Source: Eleginops maclovinus (taxonomy: Eukaryota > Chordata > Actinopteri > Perciformes > Eleginopidae). Taken from it: 64,000 nt of DNA. Shown piece by piece: positions 39,238 through 49,900 of the stretch. The stretch's first letter is position 1, and each line of letters starts with the position of its first letter. Where the stretch lies: the NCBI RefSeq assembly GCF_036324505.1, contig NC_086366.1, forward strand, positions 16,570,927-16,634,926, in the 5' to 3' direction. The position numbers and the translations under genes were made by a program. The notes below the pieces were generated by a model that was given only the letters and a program-made list of their open reading frames with translations, was not told the origin of the DNA and did not search any database.

Positions 39238-42200
39238 CTAAGACCCTTCAGGGAGCAGGTGAGTGGCGGCTGCTCGTACCTCCGCATCTGAATCAGGGTC
39301 AATGAGGTCGTAGGATTCTGTGTCTGGGTCTTTGCTGGCATGTGACAAGAATGCAGGCCCCTTGAGCCAGGCGCTGTCACTCAACATGGCTGCAGACACA
39401 GACCGAGTGCCCATGTCGGCTGGGTTACAGGTTGTGGAGACATAGTGCCATTGCATAGGTTCTGACGATCTTCTGATACGTTGCACCCTGTTGCCAACAT
39501 ATACGTAGAACCTCCTGGTCTGGTTACTAATGTATCCGAGGACTACACGACTGTCTGTGTAGAATTCAACAGCATTCAGATCGATGTCCAATTCACTGGC
39601 GATGACCTCTGCGATTTCCACGGCTAGAACAGCAGCTCCCAGTTCCAATCTGGGGACGGTGTGCACAGACTGTGGAGCTAGTTTGGCTTTGCCCAGCACA
39701 AATCCGACATGAGGCTTCTCCTCTGCGTCAATGACTTTGAGATAGGCGACAGCTGCAATAGCTTTCACTGAAGCGTCTGAAAATACATGTAGCTCTTTCC
39801 TTGTTGCCGATGAAACTGTGGTAGCAGCATAAGGTCTTTGAATCTGTAACTGCTGAAGATCGCTGAGAGAATCTCTCCATGTGTTCCATTCAGCTTCCCT
39901 GTCTGCAGGAAGGTGAGAGTCCCAATCCAAAGCCTTGCTTGAAAGCTCTCTCAGCAGCATCTTTCCCTGGATTGAGACTGGCGCAGCAAACCCCAGTGGA
40001 TCGAATAGTCCGTTGATGGTGGCTAGGACTCCTCTCCGTGTGTAAGGTTTCACTGTGTCGGTCACTTGGAAGGTAAAAGTGTCTTTGGTTAAGTCCCATC
40101 TCAGGCCTAGGCTCCGCTGAATAGGTGTAGCATCAGCATCTAGGTTAAGCTCTTTGAGCCCTTTGGCGCGGTCGTCGACAGGAAATGCTTCCATGACTTC
40201 CTTGCTGTTGGATGCCACTTTGTGGAGACGGATGTTGGATATGGCAAGCATCTTCTGTGTCCTTTTCAGTAGATCAATGGCTTCGCTGGCTGTGGGTCGT
40301 GACAGAAGTCCATCATCCACATAGAACTCCCTCTCAATAAAGCTGCGTGCATCTGAGCCAAATTCCTCCTCGCCGTGAGCTGCAGCGCGCCGAAGTCCAT
40401 ATATGGCAACTGAAGGAGAAGGGCTGTTGCCGAATACATGAACCTTCATGCGATACTCACAGAGGTCTTTGGCGGGATCATTTTGTTCGTGCCAGAAGAA
40501 CCGCAGGAAATCTCGATGGTCTTCCCTGACAACGAAGCTGTGAAACATTTGTTCTATATCCACAGTCACTGCAATGGCTTCACGTCTGAACCGCAACAAA
40601 ACGCCGACCAAGCTGTTGTTCAGATCGGGTCCAGACAGCAGGACATCATTGAGTGATATGCCATGGCTCTTCGCACTTGAGTCAAAGACCACCCTGATTT
40701 GGCCAGGTTTCTGCGGGTGGTAAACCCCGAAGATGGGTAAATACCAGCACTCTTTCCCAGCTGGGAGAGGAGGAACCTGCTCAGCGTGGTCACGATCAAA
40801 AATGTTCTGCATGAAGGTGACGAAGTGCTTCTTCATTTCAGGTCTTTTCTCCAGAGTGCGTTGGACAGAAGTCAGCCGCGTGAGTGCCTGGTCACGACTC
40901 TGAGGTAGGCATTCGCGAGGTGTTATGAATGGCAGTGGGGCAACCCAGCTGTTCGCATTGTCCATGAACATCTCTTTATCTATGAGCTCTAGGAACAGTC
41001 TGTCTTCCACAGAAAGTCCTATCTTGTTGTCATCTTTGGTTGTCTCAAAGATTGTGCTTCCTAGTGTGCATTCAAACGATCTGTGAATGTCTGGAACGGC
41101 TGTCTGTTCAGACAGAGACCCAAACTTCTCCTTGACATGAAGCCTGTTAGGACAGGGGCTGAAGAAGGAAGGGCGTTTGTTCTCTAGGATGTTGGTGCGG
41201 TAAGTTTGAATAGCTGCAAGCCTATGAGTGCTCCCTAAGCAGACGTCACCTACGATGACCCATCCCAGGTCCACTCTCTGCGCATATGGAGCATCATGTG
41301 GACCATTCCGCTGCTCTCTCACTTTGTGGACTCTGAGTATGTCGCGACCCAGCAACAGGAGGATCTTGGCTTCAGGATCCTGTGGTGGGATGGAGTGAGC
41401 TATGGGCTTGAGGTGAGGGTGGTATAAAGCCGCTTCAGGAGTTGGGATCTCTGCACGGTCGCTTGGAATGTTGTTGCATTCTATTAGCTTGGGCAAGGTG
41501 AGCGTTGTAGTTCCATCTAGTGACTGCACAATGAATCCTGTGGCTCTTCTACCCGTCATCTCTGCTGTCCCAGCGCATGTACCCAGTGTGAAGGGCGAGT
41601 CTGATCCCTTGATGTTGTACATGTCAAAGAAGTCGGGTCTTGCAAGAGACCGGTTACTTTGGTCGAAGAGTGACTTCTCTATGATCTCTGGGGAACCGAA
41701 GCATTCTTCTAAGCATTCCCAAGCCTTGGTCAGTCCCGTAGAGGGGTTACTTACATGCACAGCTCTTATTCTCCTGACGTGCTGTGCAGATTCTCGCCCT
41801 AACCACTTAGTTAGGAGGTCCAGCTCTTCACTGGCGCTGAGGTGTAATCCAATAATGGCGTTGAAGAACGATGATTTCCACGCCCAATAGTTCTCAGGAG
41901 AATCATCGAACTGTGAGAGGCCGGAGGTTATCAGATCTCTGCGTGCCAAGTATCTAGCTACATCGCTAATGTCTGGACTGCCATCTACTGGCCGTTGTGA
42001 AACACTTTTGTGAGGTGAGAACTGTCCTGCACCAGCTGTAGGTTGCCATGGAGATGTGTGATGAGGTATAGACTTGGTGGGTTGCGGTGCTGGTCTGGTA
42101 GGGTTGGGCATTTTAGAAGAATGAGCTTCAAGTGTGAACTCAGTAAGGCGCTGTCTCGGGGGAGACTCAGGTTTCAGCACATGAATTATTGGTGATATAG

Positions 42201-42630
42201 GTCGTACAGGTGGCTTAACATTTTCTGTTAACTGTAGCTGAACATATTCACGCGTTCTCTCTTCCACTTCTCGGCAGAGTGATTTATCGTCAACCTCTTC
42301 AGGCTCATCTTCTGCTTCAAGTGCGTTAGCTTCTTCTAAAGCAGCCATCACCTCCTTTTCATGTCTGAGATTGTTTAATCTAGCTTCAATTTGTGCTTTC
42401 TCAATCAGAATATCTGACTCCTTCTTGGCAAATTCAGCTCGTGTGCGGGCTGCTTCCAATTTAGCATGAGCTGCAGCTTTGGCTCTGCTAGATGATGATT
42501 TGATTGATGCAAATTTACCGGAAGACGTACAAGCGACTGACCTGGTTTCCATAGTAGATTTAGGTGCCGTTTTGGGTTCTACTGCGGGGTGTTGAGATGA
42601 CTCTTCAACTGTCGTTTTCCCATCCATCAT
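39238..42630 (-). CDS. BEL/Pao Gag-protease-reverse transcriptase-RNase H polyprotein
   Basis: 1130 codons. An N-terminal Gag part has a long charged coiled-coil-like stretch (about residues 50-125) and the DUF1759-like segment ending in ECFGSPEIIEKSLF. At about residue 323 it passes straight into DQSNRSLARPDFFDMYN, the protease area, without the expected remainder of Gag, the CCHC knuckles or the start of the protease. The reverse transcriptase has its YVDD catalytic motif at residues 770-773. RNase H motifs FSDAS and YTDSRVVLGY follow. It ends at TAG 39240-39238, but the same frame continues directly into the integrase. Confidence 0.92.
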   Translation of the reverse strand: MMDGKTTVEESSQHPAVEPKTAPKSTMETRSVACTSSGKFASIKSSSSRAKAAAHAKLEAARTRAEFAKKESDILIEKAQIEARLNNLRHEKEVMAALEEANALEAEDEPEEVDDKSLCREVEERTREYVQLQLTENVKPPVRPISPIIHVLKPESPPRQRLTEFTLEAHSSKMPNPTRPAPQPTKSIPHHTSPWQPTAGAGQFSPHKSVSQRPVDGSPDISDVARYLARRDLITSGLSQFDDSPENYWAWKSSFFNAIIGLHLSASEELDLLTKWLGRESAQHVRRIRAVHVSNPSTGLTKAWECLEECFGSPEIIEKSLFDQSNRSLARPDFFDMYNIKGSDSPFTLGTCAGTAEMTGRRATGFIVQSLDGTTTLTLPKLIECNNIPSDRAEIPTPEAALYHPHLKPIAHSIPPQDPEAKILLLLGRDILRVHKVREQRNGPHDAPYAQRVDLGWVIVGDVCLGSTHRLAAIQTYRTNILENKRPSFFSPCPNRLHVKEKFGSLSEQTAVPDIHRSFECTLGSTIFETTKDDNKIGLSVEDRLFLELIDKEMFMDNANSWVAPLPFITPRECLPQSRDQALTRLTSVQRTLEKRPEMKKHFVTFMQNIFDRDHAEQVPPLPAGKECWYLPIFGVYHPQKPGQIRVVFDSSAKSHGISLNDVLLSGPDLNNSLVGVLLRFRREAIAVTVDIEQMFHSFVVREDHRDFLRFFWHEQNDPAKDLCEYRMKVHVFGNSPSPSVAIYGLRRAAAHGEEEFGSDARSFIEREFYVDDGLLSRPTASEAIDLLKRTQKMLAISNIRLHKVASNSKEVMEAFPVDDRAKGLKELNLDADATPIQRSLGLRWDLTKDTFTFQVTDTVKPYTRRGVLATINGLFDPLGFAAPVSIQGKMLLRELSSKALDWDSHLPADREAEWNTWRDSLSDLQQLQIQRPYAATTVSSATRKELHVFSDASVKAIAAVAYLKVIDAEEKPHVGFVLGKAKLAPQSVHTVPRLELGAAVLAVEIAEVIASELDIDLNAVEFYTDSRVVLGYISNQTRRFYVYVGNRVQRIRRSSEPMQWHYVSTTCNPADMGTRSVSAAMLSDSAWLKGPAFLSHASKDPDTESYDLIDPDSDAEVRAAATHLLPEGS

Positions 42631-42742
42631 TCAGATATGCTGTGAGCCGGGTGTGAGCAGTGTTGAAGATGATGAGAAGTAGGACACAATTGAAGATGAC
42701 TCTCCTTGAGTAGTTCTGCCCGCTGTGCTGGATGCTTTTTAC

Positions 42743-43355
42743 TGTTCTGTCCTCATCTATCTAACAATAGAACGATGGAATGACTTTCTGAGGCAGAAGT
42801 GGGTTTTGAACATTTACTCCATCCTTCAAGTTTACAGAATTCTTCCTTTTCTCCTTCGTAAACTAAATAAACAAACAGAAATGTACATAAAAGAGTGTTT
42901 GCTTCATCCTTCTACATACATACACAGTGTAGCATAGAAATCACGTGAGGAAAATAACATACTAGTTAGCTTGCTCGCTCTACATGACATGCAGAAGTTC
43001 TTCAGACATTCTATCTACACAAAAACGATTTATTGCCATTAATTTGACTACAAATTAACTTAAGATGCATAAAAGCATAAATTGGTCCTTCATACACAAA
43101 ATCATAAACATTGACTTACACGCAAAGCCTTAACAAGGGCAAGAACGTCCTTCAAGGATGAGCATCTCTTCACCTTGGCATGTTCTGACTCAACTGAAGT
43201 AATGAACTTCCTACTCTAGCTAGATTTGACATCACAGGAAGTTACATCTGCTGAAGGTAAGTATCAAAATAAAAGGCAGGATTAATAATGAGTGTTTCCT
43301 CACTAGAAAGACACTAGGTGGCGCTAAAACCCCAAAATATTCCAATGCCATGACA
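42743..43355 (-). repeat. 5' LTR of the BEL/Pao element
   Basis: 613 bp, with the same ends as the left LTR. By eye the aligned part shows four substitutions against the left copy, in about 590 bp. Confidence 0.93.
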
Positions 43356-43360
43356 CCTTC

Positions 43361-44298
43361 ATTTTGTCTTTCACACTGCAAATACAATTCTATTCTATTC
43401 TACTTACTCAGATGGAGATGCCTTTATCTACCATATTGGATTCAAAAGGACATTTTTAAGCAGAGAAACAACACATACAATAAAACAAAAACACAAAGGC
43501 TTATCCCTTCCCGGAGCAGTCAGAACGTTTAGACCAGTTAAATATTGATGACTTTGGTTAACGTGTCGGAGAAAGATGTGATCTCTGAACGAAGGGACAG
43601 AGCCTGTAAGATCTGATGCCACTGTGAGCCGTGACATGTTGCTCCGGCATCCGACCTTATCCTCCTGGGGGCATTTTGGGTAATTGCTTTCTCAAATGCA
43701 ATCTACAGATTTGCTTTCCCTGCACCCACCTACCATCCTCGCCCCCTGAAAATATTTTGAGGCAGTGGGTTCCCACATTCTTAATAATTTTTCGTGACCC
43801 ACAACTGAATTCAGAGCCGTGTGTTATAGGCTAATATAAAGGGATTTTGTACGCATCAAAGCAACCATGCTTTAAGCCAGTGCTGTATTCTCCAGAATTA
43901 TTTTTAATCTTGCCTCATCCTTTTGGTCATTTCCTAGACTTTCACCAAACAGCTAAACCATTTACTCCACTGTCACGGCTGCAGACAACCAAGAGGAAAA
44001 GATAAAGTCACATAACCGATATTGTGACACAAACAAGTAACTATTTGACATAAAATAAATCAAACAATCATGCACAAAATGTAAAAAAAAGAAAGATTTA
44101 AATGTATTAAGAAGTAATATTTAAACAGGCTTAAACTAAACAACAGTGTTGCCATGCCAGCCTATCCGAGACACAACATTTCCACCTTTGTCTCCTTGCT
44201 GACCTCAGGAATGTGCTTTGGCTAAGATTGTGTATATTGATATTTATACCATCTTAGGCTATTCCTGCTGTACAAAACCAGGTAGCCTGACTCCAAAA
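43361..44298. other. Spacer between the BEL element and the LINE
   Basis: About 0.94 kb of host DNA with no recognisable gene or repeat. Confidence 0.5.
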
Positions 44299-44315
44299 TC
44301 TCTCTCTCTCTCTCT
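44299..44315. repeat. Short (TC)n tract, 5' flank of the LINE
   Basis: 17 bp of alternating TC preceded by CAAAA. It is the upstream remnant of the microsatellite into which the LINE is inserted; the downstream part is at 50955-51125. Confidence 0.85.
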
Positions 44316-45117
44316 GAGTGGATCGTGAGTGGATCGGTGAGTATAGCGGAGAGTGGTGATTATCGGTTTCGTAACTTTTCAAACCCTTTTAAACATTTGT
44401 TTCTTTCACTGGGTGATTGTGTATAACTTTGTGCATCACGTCACCGAATTTTGGTGGGTTTGGTGGGTTTGTTTGGTGGCACTGGTGATTTGTTTGCCAA
44501 GCGGCTGCTACCGCAGCCTCTCGGCTCGGCATGGCGTCTCGTGGCAGCAGCTCCGGGTTGGAGAAGCTGACTCGCCAGCACGCCGTCAAGCTCTCTCCAC
44601 CTGGCGGTGTTTCGGTAGAGGAGTGTAGTTTGGCTGTGGGTGCGGTGGTGGGATATGGCAGGGTGAAATCTGCCTCACGGATGAACAGTGCGGTGGTTAT
44701 TTTCTTGGACAGCACTGAGAAAGCTAATCAGCTGGTGGAGAGCGGGATAGTGGTTAAAGGGACGCTGCTACCCGTGCTACCCCTTGCCACTCCCGCGAAA
44801 AAAGTGGTAATTTCAAATGTACCCCCGTTTCTGCGGAACGAGTTGTTGGAGAGAGAGTTGGCTCGGCACGGGCAGCTTGTGTCTCCAATAAAAATGATCC
44901 CCCTCGGCTGCAAGTCACCGCACCTTAAGCACGTGGTTTCTTTCAGGAGACAGGTGCTTATGATCCTAAAGAAGGATGAGGGGGAACTCAACTTGGTTCT
45001 TAGTTTTCGTATTGACGATTTCGCCTACACTGTTCATGTCACGTCTGATACGCTTAGATGTTTTGGATGTGGAGCTCAGGGACATCTGATCCGCGCGTGC
45101 CCTGGGGGAGCGGGTGG

Positions 45118-45500
45118 CGGTCCGGCTGCCGCTGCTCCGGCGGCGGGCCCGGGTCCGGCTGCCGCTGCTCCGGCGGCGGGCCCGGGTCCGGCTGCCGCTG
45201 CGCCGGCGGCGGGCCCGGGTCCGGCTGCCGCTGCTCCGGCGGCGGGTCCGGCTGCCGCTGCTCCGGCGGCGGGTCCACCTGCCGCTGCTCCGGCGGCGGG
45301 TCCGGCTGCCGCCTCTCCGGCGGCGGGTCCGGCTGCCGCTGCTCCGGCGGCGGGTCCGCCTGCCGCTGCTCCGGCGGCGGGTCCGGCTGCCGCCTCTCCG
45401 GCGGCGGGTCCGCCTGCCGCTGCTCCGGCGGCGGGTCCGGCTGCCGCCTCTCCGGCGGCGGGTCCGCCTGCCGCCTCTCCGGCGGCGGGTCCGCCTGCGG
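45118..45500. repeat. GC-rich coding minisatellite in LINE ORF1
   Basis: Tandem units of 27-30 bp built on GCTGCCGCTGCTCCGGCGGC, about a dozen copies, encoding Ala/Pro/Gly repeats. Long spurious frames on all strands result from its composition. Confidence 0.88.
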
Positions 45501-45677
45501 TTGGGTCGGTGGCGGGTGCGCCTGTCGTTGGGGCGGTGGCGGTGCCGCCTGTCATTGGAGCGGTAGCGGTGCCGCCTGTTGTTGTGGCGGTGGCGGTGGC
45601 GCCTGTCGCTGCTCCCGTCGCTGTGGTGGGGGCTGGGAACGCTGCGGAGGGGGCGGGGCCGGCTGTCGTTTCACTCA

Positions 45678-46384
45678 GGCTACGTGCCCACGACAACGCT
45701 CTGAAGCAAAAACGCAGATGTCCGTTTTTCCCCTCCACAATTTATCTGCGTTTATCTGCGTTCTCACGAGCGTTTTGGGGGTGGATATCTGTCTATCCAT
45801 GGGAACAGGGAAAACGTATAAAACTCATAATACTCGCAGTTTGCCGATGAAGTAAGCACGCCCCGGACGTAGGTGGCAGTAGCAACAATACACCACATCA
45901 TTAACGAAGTTCTCCCACCACTCGGAGCTTCTCCCTGGCCTCGTCCACACTCGTCTCTCACTTCGTCGTGTCTCCTCCTCCGGTGCGTCAATAATGTCCA
46001 ATATCCGTTGGTATCGTCTCCTATGGTCTAAATGACTCTCGGTAAAGAGTCTCGCCATTTGTTGGCCTGCATGCATACCATTCAACGCGGCTACTGCTAC
46101 ACGTTCATCCATGTTTATCAAAGGGCAGGCTCAAATTTGGCGCTAGAACGTCACTTCCAGATGCCTGTGCAAAAAAAAAACCTGTGCAAAAAACGCACTT
46201 CTGCGTTTTGAACTGTTCCTACGGCGACGAGAGACTGGAACGTTTTCAAGATCTCCACTTTGAGGGGCGTTTGCGTTTTCTCCGTTTTCAACTCCTAAAA
46301 ACGCCGTCGCCGTGTGCACGATAGGCACATCTGTCGAAATGTTCTACGTTTATCTGTCGTTACCGTTGTCGTGGGCACGGGGCC
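45678..46384 (-). mobile_element. PIF/Harbinger-type DNA transposon nested in LINE ORF1
   Basis: A 707-bp insertion flanked by the 3-bp duplication TCA (45675-45677 and 46385-46387). Inverted ends share CGTGCCCACGACAACG after GGCTA on the left and GGCCC on the right. Inside, on the minus strand at 46121-45825, a 98-codon frame ends in RRVWTRPGRSSEWWENFVND, resembling the N-terminus of fish Harbinger transposases. The DDE domain is missing, so it is non-autonomous. Confidence 0.9.
45825..46121 (-). pseudogene. Harbinger transposase N-terminal remnant
   Basis: 98 codons. WTRPGRSSEWWENFVN matches the conserved start of HARBI1-like transposases in fish; after that the frame diverges and stops. 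No catalytic residues remain. The domain assignment is from memory of the family. Confidence 0.6.
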
Positions 46385-46963
46385 TCAGTAACCCACTCGG
46401 GGACAGTGGGCACACTGCAGCCAGGGTGGCTGAATCTGTTTTGGAGGAAGTCATCATGGATGAGGAGTTGCTCAAATTACCGGTTAAAAGAAAAAGTGCA
46501 GAGGTGTGCAACAACAACGTGGCCCAAACAAAAAAGGTGTTGAAGACAGAGTCGCTGTGTTCCTCTCAGCCAGAGGGACTCTCAGATGACTCGGAGGACA
46601 GTGACAGTGACAGGGAGGCTTTCAGTGAAAGTATGCAGGTAGACAGGGGTGAGGAGTATTCCTTCCAGAGGATCAGAGGCTTCCTGAAGGATACTAAAGG
46701 GAGGAAGGCGGTAAGGGTGCAGGATTTTTTTGTTGATCAGCTGATGTTTCATGACTCTGCTAGGGCTCTCATGCGGCGCACAGCAGGCCTTGGGCAGCTT
46801 ACTTTTAGCGAACAGGAGATCTACAGGCTGAGGAAAATACTGTTGAAGATACGAGAAGAAACTGCTGAAAGTCATGATTAAGTACACCTTGTTTGTCTTT
46901 TCTCTCCTTTCCTTTTTTTCAGTTATCGTTTTGACTTGTTTAGGATTCAGCTATACTTTCATT

Positions 46964-49900
46964 ATGGGTGACATAAAGCTGGGCTCTCTGAATATTAACG
47001 GTGCTCGAGGGGATGCCAAGAGAGCATCTTTGTTTTCTTTGATAGAGAGTAAGAGTCTAAATGTGACGTTTCTCCAGGAGACTCACAGCACTGCTGACAA
47101 TGAGAGTGACTGGAGGAGGGCATGGAGTGGGGAGGGCTTCTTCAGCCATAAATGCAGCAATAGTGGAGGGGTGGCTATTCTCTTTGCCAGAGGTTTCACA
47201 CCCTTTTCCTGCACTGTTGAGGACGTCATTCCAGGTCACTTGTTGAAATTAAATGCTGTTTTCGAGAAGGTTAAAATATGTTTTATTAATATTTATGCTC
47301 CCAGTGTGGGCTCTGAAAGGCTTTTATTTTTTGAGCAGTTGAAGCATGCCCTTAGCACCTGCAGTAGTGAGGAGTATCTGTTCCTGGGTGGTGACTTTAA
47401 CTGCACAGAAAACCCTGTGCTGGACAGGAACCACTGGGAACCGCATGCTGCCTCTAGGAGTGCTTTAATGAGGATCACAGAGTCTTTCGAGCTCTGTGAC
47501 ATTTGGAGGCATCTTTACCCGGGCCAGCGGCAGTACACCTGGGTGCACTGTAGGGACAATCTGTTGTCTCTAGCCAGACTGGACCGAGTGTACTGCTTTA
47601 ACCACCACATGAACACAAGCAGGAGCTGCTCCATCAGTCCTGTTGGGTTCTCTGACCATTCCCTTGTTCAGGTTTCAGTTTTTATTAATTATGTGAAGTG
47701 CAATAGTGCGTATTGGCACTTCAATGTTTCTCTGTTGGCTGATAATCATTTTAAAACAGTCTTCAAATTTTTTTGGCAAAACTACCGTAATTGTAAGAGT
47801 GGGTACAGTAGTCTTCAGCAGTGGTGGGATGTGGGGAAAGTCCAAATCAAACAGCTTTGCCTGCAGTACACTCTCAATGTCACCAAGGACATGGCTAGAT
47901 CTCTGAGGGCTCTGGAGAGGGAAGTGGTGGAGCTGCAGGGATTGGCAGACTCCACAGGAGAGCGAGAACATGTTGAGGTTTTCAAAAGTAGAAATGCAGC
48001 TCTGTCCGACCTGCTGGGGTTTTCTGCTCAGGGTGCTCTGGTCAGATCCCGGTTTCAGAACATCGTGAAAATGGATGCTCCCTCTCACTTTTTCTTCGGT
48101 CTCGAGCGCAGGAACGGTCAGAGGAGGCTAATGCACTCCCTGCGGTCAGACACTGGGCAGCTGCTTCAGGAGTCGGCCGACATTCAACACTGTGCTGTCA
48201 GGTTTTATAAAGAGCTCTACAGGTCAGATTACCAGGCAGAACCAGAGGCAGTGCTGTCCTTCTTTGAAGGCCTTCCTAAGGTCCCTGAGGGGGACAGCGC
48301 AGACCTGGAAGCTGAGCTCTCAGCCCAGGAGTTGCAGGAGGCCCTGCAGAGCATGCAGAGTGGGAAGGCTCCTGGCATAGACGGCCTGCCTGCAGACTTC
48401 TATAAGGTTTTCTGGCCTGTCATGGGTGATGACCTGCTGGATGTCCTCAGGGACAGTCTCAGTAAGGGGAGGTTGCCTCTGAGCTGCAGGAGGGCGGTGC
48501 TCACTCTCCTCCCCAAGAAAGGAGACCTGCAGGAGCTTGGGAACTGGCGTCCTGTATCCCTTCTCTGTACCGACTACAAACTGCTCTCCAAAGTGTTGGC
48601 GACGAGGCTGAGGAAAGTGATGGAGCATGTCATTCATGTAGACCAGACATACTGTGTACCCAGCAGGTTGATAACTGACAACGTTACTCTGATTCGAGAT
48701 GTTTTGGACCTCTCCAGTTCATTGGGCTGTAAGCTTGGTCTGATTTCTCTGGACCAAGAAAAGGCTTTTGACCGAGTTGAGCACCAGTACTTGTGGCAGA
48801 CGCTGGAGGCTTTTGGGTTCAGCTCTGGTCTGATAGCCAAGATCCAGGTCTTGTACAGGGACATTGAGAGTGTACTGAAGATTAACGGTAGTTTATGTGC
48901 TCCTTTTAAAGCCGAGAGAGGAGTCAGACAGGGCTGCTCTTTGTCTGGGATGCTGTACTCCCTGGCCATAGAGCCTCTCCTACACAACCTTAGGTCCAAG
49001 CTACATGGGTTTTCTTTTCCTGGCTGCGATCACATTCTTAAATTGTCTGCGTATGCAGACGATGTAATTGTCATTGTAAAAACTCAACAGGATATCAATG
49101 CTTTAACAGATACTGTGGGTGTGTTTAGCTAGTTGTCTTCTGCTAGGGTAAACTGGGGGAAGAGTGAGGCCTTAGCAGTAGGGGCAGGCCACTTTCATGG
49201 TCTAGTTTTACCTGGGGGCCTTGTTTGGAAGAGGGGAGGGTTGAAGTACCTGGGTGTTTATCTCGGTGACGAGACCTTTTGTTTACAAAACTGGGACGGG
49301 CTCGGGGAAAAGGTGGAAGGCCGATTAAAGAAGTGGAAGTGGATCCTTCCAAAACTTTCCTTTAAGGGGCGTATTTTGATTCTGAATAACCTTGTTTCCT
49401 CCATGCTGGCTCACCGGTTGGCATGTTCAGACCCGCCTGTAAACCTGCTGTCCAGGGTGCAGGCGCTAATGGTGGATTTCTTCTGGGACCGCATGCACTG
49501 GGTCCCGCAGAGCGTCCTTTTCCTGCCAAAGGAAGAAGGGGGACATGGACTGGTTCACCTGGCAAGCAGAGGGGCTGCGTTCAGGCTCCGTTTCGTCCAG
49601 AGGTTCCTGACTGGACCTGCTGACCTGGTATGGAGACCCGTGGCTCGTGCTGTACTGGAGCGCTGTGGAGGGCTGGGCCTGGCTGAGTCGCTGTTCCTAA
49701 TGGACATTAAAGGAGTACACTTGGACAACCTCTCATGCTTCTACAAGGGACTTTTCAAGGTGTGGGGGCTTTTCCGGAAAGAGAGAACGGAGAACTGTGC
49801 CTCTTTATTCTGGCTCCTCAAAGAGCCGGTGGTCCACGGGACTCGTTTTCTGAGTGGAATAGGGCCTTCTCTACAGCAGAGACTCTGTGAAGAGAAGATC

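Larger units (their letters stand above)
36952..43355 (-). mobile_element. Full-length BEL/Pao LTR retrotransposon
   Basis: A 6.4-kb element on the minus strand flanked by the 5-bp target duplication CCTTC (36947-36951 and 43356-43360). The LTRs lie at 36952-37591 (3') and 42743-43355 (5'), with TG...CA ends. One long coding region between them holds Gag, protease remnant, reverse transcriptase, RNase H and integrase in the BEL order, broken by one stop codon and apparently by one in-frame deletion. The element is recent but probably not autonomous. Confidence 0.95.
44531..46881 (+). pseudogene. LINE ORF1 protein, interrupted by a Harbinger element
   Basis: Nucleic-acid-binding protein of Tx1-type LINEs. 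The frame runs from ATG 44531 to 45677 and resumes at 46388, ending at TAA 46879-46881. Leaving out the insert and one copy of the target duplication, the frame is continuous, 546 residues. Residues 1-170 resemble Tx1 ORF1 N-termini. A CX2CX4HX4C zinc knuckle (CFGCGAQGHLIRAC) starts at residue 177. An Ala/Pro/Gly-rich minisatellite region follows, then an acidic, Ser-rich part and a conserved C-terminal block RIRGFLKDTKGRK. The stop overlaps an upstream ATG of ORF2 in ATGATTAA. Confidence 0.9.

Noticed and set aside
41468..41890. Plus-strand 140-codon frame inside the BEL element
   Set aside because: Antisense shadow of the polyprotein with no recognisable domain.
36952..43355. Intact infectious endogenous retrovirus
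   Set aside because: There is no envelope frame, the domain order is that of BEL/Pao, and coding is broken by a stop and an apparent deletion.
45118..45500. CRISPR-like regular repeat array
   Set aside because: Units are contiguous, coding and vary by point changes; there are no unique spacers, and this is a vertebrate genome.
45054..45855. Long GC-rich frames on several strands overlapping LINE ORF1
   Set aside because: Open only because the minisatellite lacks stop codons; the frame with the zinc knuckle and continuity to the C-terminal block is the real one.
46874..49132. Two separate LINE genes, 46874-49132 and 49133-50851
   Set aside because: They are one frame divided by a single TAG; the RT and C-terminal parts belong together.
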